Assembly: GCF_016595495.1 (NCBI RefSeq)
Contig: NZ_JAENIM010000047.1
Location: 79,945 to 143,944 of the forward strand
DNA from: Persicirhabdus sediminis
GTDB lineage: Bacteria > Verrucomicrobiota > Verrucomicrobiia > Verrucomicrobiales > Akkermansiaceae
Length of the DNA: 64,000 nt
Direction: 5' to 3'
A model generated the notes under the pieces. The model was not told where the DNA came from. It saw only the letters and a list, made by a program, of their open reading frames with translations, and ran no database searches. Numbering within the stretch: position 1 is the stretch's first letter; every line of letters starts with the position of its first letter. The position numbers and the translations under genes are program-made. Below are positions 7,489-16,194 of the stretch, one piece after another.

Positions 7489-9555
7489 ATGTCATCGATG
7501 GATAAAGTCGCACTTGTCGGAAACCCAAATAGCGGGAAAACCACACTCTTTAATGCCCTCACCGGAGAAAACCAAAAGGTAGGCAACTACCCAGGTGTCA
7601 CCGTTGAGCGGAAAACTGGCAATTTCCGCACTCCGCACGGTCATAAAGTAGAAATTACTGACCTTCCCGGCTGCTACTCGCTGAGTCCAAACTCTCCTGA
7701 CGAAGAAGTCACCCGCGACGCGCTGCTTGGCGACATCCAAGGCGACGACCGCCCAGACATCATCATCTGTGTGGCTGACGCGTCCAACCTCGAGCGCCAC
7801 CTCTACCTCACTCTGCAGTGCATCGACCTCGGCATCCCTACAGTGCTCGCACTCAATAAAATCGATCTCGCGGAAAATGCAGGCATTCGCCTCGACGTGA
7901 CGCAGCTCGCTGAAGAGCTCGGCATTCCAGTGATCGCCTGCCACGCGTCGCGCGGCAAAGGCATCGTCGAAGTCAAACAAGCGCTGCGCCATCCATTCCC
8001 ACCAGTAGCCAAGCGCAGCTGGTCGGTGAGTAAAGACATCGAAAAAGCCATCCACACGCTTTCCTCAGAGCTTTCAGAAAGCCACGACCACGGCGCCCAC
8101 GCACTGCACCTGCTGGCTGACGCAGCCTACCTCAAAGCAACCAATTTAACCATCCCAGCAGAATGGCAGCACCTCGCTGAAAAACAAATCAGCCAGCTGG
8201 AAGCCAACCCAGAAGATGCCATTTCTAAAGCGCGCTTCACCCGCGTGAAAGAAATCTGCTCAGTCTCAGCTCGCCGCCAGCAGGCCATGGAGCTGACCGC
8301 TAGCGACAAGATTGACGAATACCTTCTGCACCCAGTGTTTGGCTGGATGATTTTCACCGCCATTATGTTTGGCATGTTCTGGACGATCTTCAGCTTCGCT
8401 GAAATCCCAATGGGCTGGATTGAAGAAGGCGTTGGCGCTTTCAAAGGCTGGGTCACCCCACTCATTCCCGAAGGTGACCTGCGCGACCTCGTCGGCGATG
8501 GCATCATCGAAGGTGTTGGCGGCGTGATCATCTTCCTGCCGCAGATTCTCCTGCTCTTCCTCTTCATTGGCCTGCTAGAAAGCACCGGCTACATGGCGCG
8601 CGCCGCCTTCATCATGGACCGCTTCATGAGCAAAGTAGGCCTCAGCGGTAAAGCCTTCATTCCCCTACTCAGCTCCTATGCCTGTGCCATCCCCGGCATC
8701 ATGGCTACCCGCACCATGGAGAGCGCCAAGCAACGCCTGCTCACCATTCTCATCGCCCCGTGGATGAGCTGCACCGCTCGCTTGCCCGTCTATTTCCTCC
8801 TCGTTGGCATGCTGCTGGCAGATAAACCTAGCTGGACTCAAGCCGCCCTACTCGCTGGTATTTACCTCTTTGGTACCCTAAGTGCCTTCCTCGCCTCATG
8901 GCTTCTGGCCCCGCGCGTGAAGGGTGAAGAAGAGCCCGTGCACTTCCTCATGGAGCTGCCATCATACCAAAAACCAGATCTCAAATACATCGCCCAGCAA
9001 ATGGGCTCACGCGGCTACGCCTTTGTTCGCAAAGCTGGTACCGTCATCCTCGGCCTGTCCATCCTCCTCTGGGCCATGCAAACTTACCCAAAACCTGCTG
9101 AAGACAGCCCAGCGGCTGACAATCCAGCGCTGGCTCTCGAGCAAAGCATCATGGGCAGCATTGGCAAAACAATCGAACCTGTCGTCGAGCCACTTGGCTA
9201 CGACTGGCGCACTGGAACCGCACTCGTTGCCGCCTTCGCCGCGCGTGAAGTCTTTGTTTCTAACCTCGCCATCTCCTACTCAGTAGACGAGGAAGATGAT
9301 GAGCTAGAATCTAGACTCAGTGATAGGCTCAACAATGCCACCTGGCCAGATGGACGCAAAGTCTACACGCCTCTCACCGTGCTCAGCCTGCTTGTCTTCT
9401 TTGTCTACGCATTGCAATGTCTACCAACTACCGTTGTCGTTAGACGTGAGACTGGTTCGTGGAAATGGGCACTCGCCCAGCTGGGAGGCATGACCGCCAT
9501 CGCCTACATCGCCGCTCTACTCGTTTTCCAAATCGGCAGCTTGTTCGTCAGCTAG
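7489..9555 (+). CDS. feoB: Ferrous iron transport protein B
   Basis: This is a GTP-driven Fe2+ transporter of the inner membrane. The N-terminal G domain has G1 GNPNSGKT (residues 11-18), the G2 region VGNYPGVTVE, G3 DLPG (58-61) and G4 NKID (123-126). A helical spacer leads to the membrane part, with two Gate-like halves. Typical segments are LESTGYMARAAFIMDRFM, SSYACAIPGIMATRTM with its conserved Cys, and FAAREVFVSNLAI. The length of 688 fits the shorter FeoB class. Met4 is a possible alternative start. Its neighbours feoA upstream and a Cys-rich FeoB-associated peptide downstream make the assignment firm. It is likely iron-regulated through the upstream Fur-like site. Confidence 0.97.
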   Translation: MSSMDKVALVGNPNSGKTTLFNALTGENQKVGNYPGVTVERKTGNFRTPHGHKVEITDLPGCYSLSPNSPDEEVTRDALLGDIQGDDRPDIIICVADASNLERHLYLTLQCIDLGIPTVLALNKIDLAENAGIRLDVTQLAEELGIPVIACHASRGKGIVEVKQALRHPFPPVAKRSWSVSKDIEKAIHTLSSELSESHDHGAHALHLLADAAYLKATNLTIPAEWQHLAEKQISQLEANPEDAISKARFTRVKEICSVSARRQQAMELTASDKIDEYLLHPVFGWMIFTAIMFGMFWTIFSFAEIPMGWIEEGVGAFKGWVTPLIPEGDLRDLVGDGIIEGVGGVIIFLPQILLLFLFIGLLESTGYMARAAFIMDRFMSKVGLSGKAFIPLLSSYACAIPGIMATRTMESAKQRLLTILIAPWMSCTARLPVYFLLVGMLLADKPSWTQAALLAGIYLFGTLSAFLASWLLAPRVKGEEEPVHFLMELPSYQKPDLKYIAQQMGSRGYAFVRKAGTVILGLSILLWAMQTYPKPAEDSPAADNPALALEQSIMGSIGKTIEPVVEPLGYDWRTGTALVAAFAAREVFVSNLAISYSVDEEDDELESRLSDRLNNATWPDGRKVYTPLTVLSLLVFFVYALQCLPTTVVVRRETGSWKWALAQLGGMTAIAYIAALLVFQIGSLFVS

Positions 9556-9576
9556 CTGGTGGTAATTTAGCTCATT

Positions 9577-9759
9577 ATGGATCTGCAGGAATTTCTCGCC
9601 ATCGCTGTGGTAATCATCACCATCAGCATCTTTGCCTACCGCATCTTGCGGCCGAAAAAGAAAAATAACTGCGGCCATGGATGTGGGTGCGATGCTCAAA
9701 AACTCGTGCCCAAACAGCCTCACCAAGACGCCATCAAGCAGCTCAAAGGGAAAAAATAA
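9577..9759 (+). CDS. FeoB-associated Cys-rich membrane peptide
   Basis: This 60-residue protein starts 21 bases after feoB. Residues about 6-23 form one transmembrane helix, followed by a basic stop (RPKKK) and the Cys/His motif NNCGHGCGCD near residues 31-38. This layout (one helix, then a short Cys-rich cytoplasmic tail) is that of the FeoB-associated Cys-rich family, which often takes the place of FeoC. The role is not established; metal handling at the cytoplasmic mouth of FeoB or Fe-S-based control is a reasonable inference. It is followed by a terminator-like hairpin and so closes the feo operon. Confidence 0.85.
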   Translation: MDLQEFLAIAVVIITISIFAYRILRPKKKNNCGHGCGCDAQKLVPKQPHQDAIKQLKGKK

Positions 9760-9766
9760 CTTCCTC

Positions 9767-9804
9767 AAAATGCCCCGCAACAACTAGCCCCGTTAGGGCA
9801 TTTT
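9767..9804 (+). terminator. Terminator-like hairpin closing the feo operon
   Basis: AAAATGCCC pairs perfectly with GGGCATTTT (9 bp) around a 20-base loop, and TTTTCTC follows. It begins eight bases after the stop of the Cys-rich peptide. The large loop lowers confidence. Confidence 0.5.
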
Positions 9805-9883
9805 CTCAGCTAGATCGGCAAGCACATTCCATCATTGCTAGATTTCGATTTGATTTATCCACCAGCTCATGCCATTCTAAAGC

Positions 9884-10102
9884 ATGATCGAAATTACAAA
9901 TCTTGGGGCGACAACAATGAGAGAAAGAGAAGACCCCGGTGGCGAAAGGATTTATTCCGTTTCTATCAACAAGTACGGCACAGGTGATAGAGATGTCTTA
10001 GTCAAATTCACCAGTCGTCGCGATGCCGGCCTAGCAGAGTGTTTGAGACGTGCTGCGCAAGCGCTCGAGCTGGCGGAACACAGTCAGGCGACGCATAGCT
10101 AG
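9884..10102 (+). CDS. Small hypothetical protein
   Basis: This 72-residue frame starts with ATG and has a folded-looking composition: a strand-rich first half (MIEITNL, then RIYSVSINKYG, then DVLVKFTS) followed by an amphipathic helix (AGLAECLRRAAQALELAEHS). I do not recognise the family. It has no signal peptide or membrane segment. It lies alone between the feo terminator and a convergent LysM gene. It could be a real small cytosolic protein; the evidence is its composition and the absence of an alternative frame in this interval. Confidence 0.5.
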   Translation: MIEITNLGATTMREREDPGGERIYSVSINKYGTGDRDVLVKFTSRRDAGLAECLRRAAQALELAEHSQATHS

Positions 10103-10123
10103 CCGCTAAACTAAGACACAAAA

Positions 10124-10158
10124 AATGAGAGCACAGACAGATCAGCCACGCTCCCATT
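10124..10158 (-). terminator. Terminator for the LysM gene
   Basis: On the minus strand, AATGGGAGC pairs with GCTCTCATT (9 bp, one mismatch, 17-base loop), followed by a T-run at 10118-10125. It lies 20 bases beyond the stop of the LysM gene. Confidence 0.45.
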
Positions 10159-10177
10159 AGTATAAATTGAGATCTAA

Positions 10178-11170
10178 TTATTTCACTGGCACGTAGAGCT
10201 CAGAGCCCTCAGCCAGCACCTGATTCTTTGACAGAGTCAGCTTATTCAGCGCATTCAGCTGGTCCGTGCTCACCCCATGCTTTCTAGCAAACTCCTCGAA
10301 AGTCATTGGCCTATCGATGTTGATTGGTCGCACTTTTGCCTGCTGGCTCACTTTAGCCACTTGGGCTTCTGGCTCGCTAGCTGGCGCGATACTGGTAGGC
10401 GCAGGGGCTTTACTTGTAGCTGGCTGGGAGCTGCTAGAACTACCAGCCGAGACCAACTTAAGTTTCTGACCCACTCGCATATTTGACGGCTTCACTGTTG
10501 GGTTAGCTGCCATCAATGCTTTTGTGCTCACGCCGTGAGCTTTGCCGATAGAGTAAAATGTATCACCCGGTTTGACCACGTAAGTTCCCGCAGTGTGCGC
10601 ACTATCAGCTGACGGCTTGGGACTTGGTGATTTTCCTGGAGTTTTCAGCACTGGCACTGAGATCTGGCTGGTCGTCGGATCACTTTGCACACCTGATGCT
10701 GGTGGAATAGTGAGCTCTTGGCCAATGTCGAGTTTGGTAGATGACAGCTGGCTCGCTTCCATGATCGCCGCTACAGACACACCCTTGCTGTTGGCAATTT
10801 TATATAGCGAATCACCAGAAACCACCGTGTAAGTCTCACCTTTTGCTGGCGCAGCTTTTACCGCTGGAGCTGGCTTGGCGGCCTCAGGTTTAGCTTCCGT
10901 TGGCGCCTTCTTTTCCTGGCTAACCATCTGGCTGGCATTTGCCGGCACTGATTTAGCGGCTTGCTCACCAATTGGCTTCACTGCCGCCGATTTGTTCGCC
11001 TTAAGCTTAGCAACAAGATCATTGAGTGACTCGTTTTCTTTTTCCAAATGCTGGATTTGGCGTTCTTGCTCTGCACAAATCGCACGCAGATTTTCTAGCT
11101 CTGAGGCACCTAATGCAAATGGACTCAAACAGGCTAGGGTTATCGTGGTGAGGAGGGCGGTCGCTTTCAT
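10178..11170 (-). CDS. Exported LysM-repeat protein
   Basis: This protein probably binds peptidoglycan in the periplasm or cell wall. It has a signal peptide (residues 1-21, ending ALG|A), then a coiled-coil segment (about 24-60, with LRAICAEQERQIQHLEKE), an Ala/Pro/Lys-rich linker, and LysM domains at about 112-155 (YTVVSGDSLYKIANSKGVS) and 193-238 (YVVKPGDTFYSIGKAHGVS). A third, weaker LysM-like unit is at the C-terminus, with FARKHGVSTDQLNALNKL. No hydrolase domain is present, so it is a binding or scaffold protein rather than an enzyme. It is a single gene with its own candidate promoter and terminator. Confidence 0.88.
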   Translation of the reverse strand: MKATALLTTITLACLSPFALGASELENLRAICAEQERQIQHLEKENESLNDLVAKLKANKSAAVKPIGEQAAKSVPANASQMVSQEKKAPTEAKPEAAKPAPAVKAAPAKGETYTVVSGDSLYKIANSKGVSVAAIMEASQLSSTKLDIGQELTIPPASGVQSDPTTSQISVPVLKTPGKSPSPKPSADSAHTAGTYVVKPGDTFYSIGKAHGVSTKALMAANPTVKPSNMRVGQKLKLVSAGSSSSSQPATSKAPAPTSIAPASEPEAQVAKVSQQAKVRPINIDRPMTFEEFARKHGVSTDQLNALNKLTLSKNQVLAEGSELYVPVK

Positions 11171-11490
11171 GAATTAATTTTAGAGGTAAAGGTGGCGCAA
11201 ACAAGGAAAATTTAACATTTCAAAATTATCGATTTAACCGATTAAACGTCGCATATAATTGAGCTTCAATCCATCGAACTAACAATATCCATTTGGTAGA
11301 CAAATGAGAGCGCGTAATTAAAGACGTCATTTAGACAAGCAAACTATCAGAAAACCGTCTGTTATATTTACGCTTGAGTTTCGTCTCCCCTTTCACCTTC
11401 ATCTACAGAAAAAATCAACCCCGCGACGGTTTTAAACGATTGTCAAACTCTCGCTTTCCTTCAGCTGGATAAATTGCTAGCCTGCCTACC
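11171..11490. other. Divergent intergenic region (320 bases)
   Basis: This A+T-rich spacer lies between the divergent LysM and HerA-type ATPase genes. Apart from the promoter candidate listed separately I see no gene, RNA or repeat in it. No convincing promoter for the plus-strand ATPase gene was found. Confidence 0.5.
11241..11269 (-). promoter_or_regulatory. Sigma-70-like promoter candidate for the LysM gene
   Basis: On the minus strand, TTGAAG (-35) and TTTAAT (-10) are separated by 17 bases. The -10 lies about 70 bases before the LysM start codon. It is based on consensus matching only. Confidence 0.35.
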
Positions 11491-13920
11491 ATGCCATTGA
11501 CGATTGATGACTACGAAGGGCTCGGCAGCTTTTATTTAGGTCGCGAATATGATCCCGCTAGCAAAAAGCTAGCTGACGATCCGCTGCTTTATGACTCAAA
11601 AGACCTCGTCACTCATGGCGTAGTTCTCGGCATGACCGGCTCAGGGAAAACTGGCCTTTGCCTAAGCCTGCTAGAAGAAGCTGGCATGGATCACATTCCA
11701 GCCATCGTCATCGATCCAAAAGGCGATATCGCCAACCTCATGCTCACATTCCCGGAGCTGCAAGCTGACGACTTCACCCCGTGGATAGATCCTAACGAAG
11801 CCAGTAAAAAAGGCCTGCAACCAGCTGAAGCCGCGGAGAAAACTGCCCAGCTCTGGAAAAACGGGCTCGCTGACTGGGGGCAAAACGGCGAACGCATCCA
11901 GCAGTTCAAAAACAAGGTAGACGTCAATGTGTTCACGCCTGGCAGCAAAGCAGGCATTCCCGTTTCCATCCTCGGCTCATTGCAGGCACCTGCTGCGGAA
12001 ATTCTCGACGACAGCGAGCTGCTTGGTGATTGTATCGAAAGCACCGTCGCCTCACTACTCACCCTGATAGGCCACAAAGGAGATTCCATCCAGAGCCCAG
12101 AAGCCATCTTGTTAGCCAACATCTTCCAGCACTGCTGGCTGAAACAGCAGGACCTAACACTAGAGACGCTCATCCAGCAAGTGATGCAGCCAAGTTTTCA
12201 TAAAATAGGCGTCATCGACCTCGACAGCTTCATCAATCAAAAGGCTCGCAACGGCCTAGCGATGAAACTCAATGGACTTCTCGCTTCACCGAGTTTCAAA
12301 AACTGGCTCAGCGGACCAGCTCTGGACATCGACGAAATGCTCTATCACCGCGATGGGCGCGCCCGCATCTCTATCTTTTCCATCGCTCACCTCAGTGATA
12401 CCGAGCGCATGTTTTTTGTCAGTTTGCTACTGAACCAAATGTTAGCGTGGATGCGCAGACAAGCTGGCACTGGCAGCCTGCGCGCGCTGCTCTACATGGA
12501 TGAAATCTACGGATACCTCCCACCTACCGCCAACCCAGCCAGCAAAAAGCCGCTCATGACCATCCTCAAGCAAGGACGTGCATTTGGTTTGGGCGCATTG
12601 TTAGCTACCCAGAACCCAGTAGATCTCGACTACAAAGCGCTTTCTAACATCGGCACATGGTGGCTCGGCAGGCTGCAGACAGACCAAGACAAACAACGTG
12701 TCATTGACGGGCTGATGAGCGCCAGCCAAGAACAAGCCAATCCGCTTGATCGCAAACAAATAGAGGAAACACTCAGCGGGCTCAAAAGCCGCGTTTTCAT
12801 GATGAACAACGTGCATGACGACGGCCCCGTTTACTTCCATGTCCGCTGGGTCATGAGCTACCTGCGCGGACCTCTAACTCGCACGCAGATCAAATCGCTG
12901 ATGGATCCTAAACGCGATGAATTTACCCAGCTAGAACCTAGCCAGCCAGCTGTCATTAGCACCGGCATGAGCATGGCCGCCGCCAAAGCTGCCAGCGCAA
13001 ATGAGAATACGCGCCCCACTCTAGCGAGTTCTATCAAAGAATTCTTTGTTCCCGCACAACTAGCTAACAGCCGGATAAGCTACTCACCAGCCCTCCTGCG
13101 CGAGGCCGAGTGCACATTCAGCTCAAAAAAATACCAGCTCGATAAGCTGGTAAAAATCCGCAAGGTCAATGAGATGTTGGCCACCGGCATCGACTGGGAA
13201 GATGAAATCAAGCTCAACATTCCCAGCCAGCAGCTAGAGGATTCCCCAGTTGCCGACGCCAGCTTTTCTCCACTACCAGCCTATGCCGTGCAGCCAGCTA
13301 ACTACAAATCTAGCACGTCTGAATTTGCCGATTGGATCTACCAAAACGAGCGCGCAAAACTACTCACCTGCCCGAGCCTAGATGAACACAGCCAAATCGC
13401 GGAGAGCGAGGCCACCTTCCGCGCACGGCTGAAACAAGAAGCTCGAGAATCTCGCGACCTCGCCGTCGCCAAGGTCGAACTAGCTGTTAGTAAAAAAGTA
13501 CACAGCAAAAAAAGCCAGCTGAAGACCGCTCAGCGCTACCTGAAAAAACAAGAATCAGAAGCCTCCAGCGCTAAGATTCAAGCTGGTGTTTCCATTTTAG
13601 GGAAAATTGTGGGTGCTCTATTTGGCAAAAGAAAGATAGGTTTGAGCACCGTTTCGAGTAGCACAAGCTCCGCAACTCGCGCATACAAACAACACAGCGA
13701 CGTCAAACAAGCTGAAGAGAAAATCGAATCTATCGAAGACGACATCTTAGCCATCGAAGCTGAGCTCCAGCAGGAGATAGAAAAACTAGATCAGCAATTT
13801 GACCCGCAAACCATCGAGCTAACTGAAGTGGAAATCAAACCATACAAAAAGAACATCAAGATCAAGAATGTCGCCATCATTTGGCTGCCGCTAGACATGG
13901 ATGGAAATCCAGCTTGGTAA
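11491..13920 (+). CDS. HerA/FtsK-type ATP-binding protein (DUF87-like)
   Basis: This is a large cytoplasmic P-loop ATPase. Walker A is GMTGSGKT at residues 47-54; IDPKGD at 74-79 and the Walker B stretch LLYMDEIYGYLPP near 325-337 follow, and ATQNPVDLDYKALSN is the motor's sensor-like region. This order is that of HerA-related DUF87 ATPases, which act on DNA ends or as translocation motors. The C-terminal part (about residues 600-770) is lysine/glutamate-rich and predicted coiled coil, with a small glycine-rich hydrophobic patch (SILGKIVGALFGKRKIG) in the middle. No nuclease gene (NurA) or other defence partner is next to it, so the role is open. The next gene, an acyltransferase, follows after 14 bases and may be co-transcribed. 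Confidence 0.8.
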   Translation: MPLTIDDYEGLGSFYLGREYDPASKKLADDPLLYDSKDLVTHGVVLGMTGSGKTGLCLSLLEEAGMDHIPAIVIDPKGDIANLMLTFPELQADDFTPWIDPNEASKKGLQPAEAAEKTAQLWKNGLADWGQNGERIQQFKNKVDVNVFTPGSKAGIPVSILGSLQAPAAEILDDSELLGDCIESTVASLLTLIGHKGDSIQSPEAILLANIFQHCWLKQQDLTLETLIQQVMQPSFHKIGVIDLDSFINQKARNGLAMKLNGLLASPSFKNWLSGPALDIDEMLYHRDGRARISIFSIAHLSDTERMFFVSLLLNQMLAWMRRQAGTGSLRALLYMDEIYGYLPPTANPASKKPLMTILKQGRAFGLGALLATQNPVDLDYKALSNIGTWWLGRLQTDQDKQRVIDGLMSASQEQANPLDRKQIEETLSGLKSRVFMMNNVHDDGPVYFHVRWVMSYLRGPLTRTQIKSLMDPKRDEFTQLEPSQPAVISTGMSMAAAKAASANENTRPTLASSIKEFFVPAQLANSRISYSPALLREAECTFSSKKYQLDKLVKIRKVNEMLATGIDWEDEIKLNIPSQQLEDSPVADASFSPLPAYAVQPANYKSSTSEFADWIYQNERAKLLTCPSLDEHSQIAESEATFRARLKQEARESRDLAVAKVELAVSKKVHSKKSQLKTAQRYLKKQESEASSAKIQAGVSILGKIVGALFGKRKIGLSTVSSSTSSATRAYKQHSDVKQAEEKIESIEDDILAIEAELQQEIEKLDQQFDPQTIELTEVEIKPYKKNIKIKNVAIIWLPLDMDGNPAW

Positions 13921-13934
13921 TCACCACTACAACC

Positions 13935-15038
13935 ATGAACTGGAAACCAATTTCCCTAACTGAGGGACTACTCTACCGCGGGCTAGCCATTCTAATGATC
14001 GCAGCTCACAACTTCTGCCATCACGTTAAAGAACTCCCCGGCGAAAACGAATTTGGCTTTAAAGCATCACGCTTTCGCGACTTCATCCATCTGTGGATCA
14101 GCGACCCGCTAGACGGAATTCGCAATACCATGCACTTCATGGGGCACTACGGCGTGCAGGTATTTCTCTTCCTCAGCGCCTACGGGCTGAGCGTGAAATA
14201 CGCCAAGACATCACCCGCTTGGTGGCCGTTTGTCAAAGTGCGCATTGGCAAACTCTACCCCACCTTTATCCTAGCGATTGCAGCATGGCTACTCTATCAA
14301 GGATGGTTTCTCAGCGGTCCAGAAGCCATGCTCAGCATGCTGCAAAAACACTGGGTTGGTCTCATCACCAAGCTAACATTCACATCCAGCTTCTTCCAAC
14401 AATACGCGTTTTCACCAGTTGGACCGTGGTGGTTTCTTTCCCTAATTGCCCAGTTTTACGTCATCTATCCCTTCCTGCTCAGCTTTTATCAAAAGCGCGG
14501 CGATAAAGGATTGCTCAAACTAACACTGGTCGCCTACCTGATTACCTATTGCTGGCCACACCAATACTTCAACCTATTCTACACCGTCATTCCGCACATG
14601 CCTGAGTTCTGCCTAGGCGTCTATCTAGCTGGTAAGTCTGAGCTGAAAATCAAAGCCAGCTGGCTGTGGGCGTCCGCCGCTGTTTATCTAGCTGGCAATC
14701 TATTCATTTTCCTCTGGTACCCGAGCGTGCTCGCCTCGCTGATCCTCATGTTAGCGTTGTTCCAGTGGATCAGCGGCCAGCTGAAAAGCAGCTCGCCAAT
14801 ACGCAAAGTGTTAGCCTACATCGGCGCCATTTCCATGCCCTTATTTTTTGTTAATGGCTTCATGCGTTACCCTATCATCGGCTGGGCCAAGGAAGAGCAA
14901 ATCTGGTGGTACACGCTCGCTACCTGCGGACTATTCCTCATTACCAGCATCATCATGGCCAGCTTGCTCTACTGGCTGGAAATGAGATTTTCAAAATGGC
15001 GCCAAGCTCGCAAGCAGGCGCGCCAACTAGAAAGTTAG
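13935..15038 (+). CDS. Membrane acyltransferase family 3 protein (OafA-like)
   Basis: This is an integral membrane O-acyltransferase that would transfer an acyl group to a sugar or lipid at the membrane. It has about ten hydrophobic segments across 367 residues. The family's early His is in AAHNFCHH near residue 20, and the segment GVQVFLFLSAYGLSVKY corresponds to the FF.LSGF motif. I used the ATG at 13935, 14 bases past the ATPase stop; the longer frame would need a TTG inside that gene. The C-terminus is basic. The substrate is unknown; cell-surface glycan acetylation is the usual role of the family. Confidence 0.83.
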   Translation: MNWKPISLTEGLLYRGLAILMIAAHNFCHHVKELPGENEFGFKASRFRDFIHLWISDPLDGIRNTMHFMGHYGVQVFLFLSAYGLSVKYAKTSPAWWPFVKVRIGKLYPTFILAIAAWLLYQGWFLSGPEAMLSMLQKHWVGLITKLTFTSSFFQQYAFSPVGPWWFLSLIAQFYVIYPFLLSFYQKRGDKGLLKLTLVAYLITYCWPHQYFNLFYTVIPHMPEFCLGVYLAGKSELKIKASWLWASAAVYLAGNLFIFLWYPSVLASLILMLALFQWISGQLKSSSPIRKVLAYIGAISMPLFFVNGFMRYPIIGWAKEEQIWWYTLATCGLFLITSIIMASLLYWLEMRFSKWRQARKQARQLES

Positions 15039-15039
15039 G

Positions 15040-15600
15040 CTATGCCCAATCGGTCTTCACTTCTTGGATCTGACCTTGCTTGTCTTCATATTTGAGAAAA
15101 CCGTGCTCCACACCGTATTCGTAAACGCACTTGGTCACCTTGACGTCAAAGGCACAGTACTCGGCAATTTTCATCACCCAGCTATGATCGCCAGTCTTTT
15201 TATACTGTTGCCACCAGCGCAGCGCATCCAGACCATCGGCTGATTTTCCTGAACCCAGAGACGCTGACGCCAGCGCATCTAACTTCAGCCGGTGACCTAA
15301 TTCTTTTTCCACCTCCAATAGCATGTCGAGATTCACTGTCTGTTCAGCTAGATCGTAGATGGTATATCCCTGCAGAACTGGGTAATCAAAATAGATATGG
15401 TTGTAGCCAACAACAAGGTCAGCGCGAATCAGCTGGTTCACCAAAGCATCGGCATCGGCTTCCCCATAAATGCGGTATTCATCTAACTTCGTGCTGTAGG
15501 TCACGCCCACAGACATGCCCATTTTGTCTTTATTCGACGCCCCACCAACATCACTGAAGCTTCGCTGAGTCTCTAGATCGAAAAAAACAATATCGCGCAT
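15040..15600 (-). CDS. DnaQ/RNase H-fold 3'-5' exonuclease-like protein
   Basis: This 186-residue cytoplasmic protein has a DEDD exonuclease layout. Exo I is FFDLET near residues 6-11, Exo II is VVGYNHIYFDYPVL near 63-76, and Exo III is YCAFDVKVTKCVYEY near 148-162, where the Asp lies in a YxxxD context as in the DEDDy type. It is shorter than polymerase-associated proofreaders and has no polymerase domain. It resembles predicted PolB-like or ribonuclease H-like exonucleases. It is convergent with the acyltransferase, with one base between the stops, and divergent from the Ni-SOD gene. Its substrate (DNA or RNA) is not known. Confidence 0.8.
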   Translation of the reverse strand: MRDIVFFDLETQRSFSDVGGASNKDKMGMSVGVTYSTKLDEYRIYGEADADALVNQLIRADLVVGYNHIYFDYPVLQGYTIYDLAEQTVNLDMLLEVEKELGHRLKLDALASASLGSGKSADGLDALRWWQQYKKTGDHSWVMKIAEYCAFDVKVTKCVYEYGVEHGFLKYEDKQGQIQEVKTDWA

Positions 15601-15686
15601 GAGGAATTTCTAAATAGCCAGCCAGCCAACGGCAAGCATCAACTCTAGCTTGCGCAATTCAAAGTCTCATCTATCATTATCTCACC

Positions 15687-16139
15687 ATGAAAAAATTCAT
15701 CCTTCCCACACTGCTGGCAGCTACAGCATTCACCCTAGCCCCTACTCCTTCAGCTGACGCTCATTGCCAAGTGCCATGTGGCATTTACGACGATGCTAAC
15801 GTGCTCGCTGAAATGAAAACCGACATCGCTACCATCAAAAAAGCCATGGGCCAAATCACCGAGCTGGCTGGCGATAGCAAAAATGCCAACCAAGTCACCC
15901 GCTGGGTAAATAACAAAGAACAACACGCGCAGAACATCCAGGACACGGTGGCAAAATACTTCCTCGCTCAGCGCATCAAGCTGGATGAATCCAACAGCGA
16001 AGAATACATCAAGAAGCTCACCCTGCTCCACCAGATCACTGTTTACGCCATGAAGTGCAAACAGACCACTGATGTAGAAAATGTCACTAAGTTAGACGCC
16101 GCCTACCAGGCATTCGTCAAAGCCTATCACGCGCATTAA
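15687..16139 (+). CDS. sodN: Nickel superoxide dismutase with a Sec-type signal peptide
   Basis: This enzyme disproportionates superoxide using a Ni ion bound by the N-terminal hook. The hook HCxxPCGxYD is present as HCQVPCGIYDD, beginning at His26; His26, Cys27 and Cys31 would be the nickel ligands (His1, Cys2, Cys6 of the mature chain). Residues 1-25 are a conventional signal peptide: KK, then the hydrophobic LPTLLAATAFTLA, then SADA directly before His26. Signal peptidase cleavage after ADA would expose His1. The mature chain would be 125 residues against about 117 in Streptomyces. No separate SodX-type leader peptidase gene is adjacent. It is followed by a strong bidirectional terminator. 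Confidence 0.93.
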   Translation: MKKFILPTLLAATAFTLAPTPSADAHCQVPCGIYDDANVLAEMKTDIATIKKAMGQITELAGDSKNANQVTRWVNNKEQHAQNIQDTVAKYFLAQRIKLDESNSEEYIKKLTLLHQITVYAMKCKQTTDVENVTKLDAAYQAFVKAYHAH

Positions 16140-16147
16140 TTTTAACC

Positions 16148-16187
16148 AAAAAAATGCCCAGCTGGACCTACCAGCTGGGCATTTTTT
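16148..16187. terminator. Bidirectional terminator between sodN and mtnP
   Basis: An 11-bp perfect stem (TGCCCAGCTGG with CCAGCTGGGCA) and a 5-base loop are flanked by A7 and T6. It lies between two convergent genes and can terminate both. The stem is built from two copies of the CCAGCTGG palindrome. Confidence 0.92.
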
Positions 16188-16194
16188 GTGAAAA

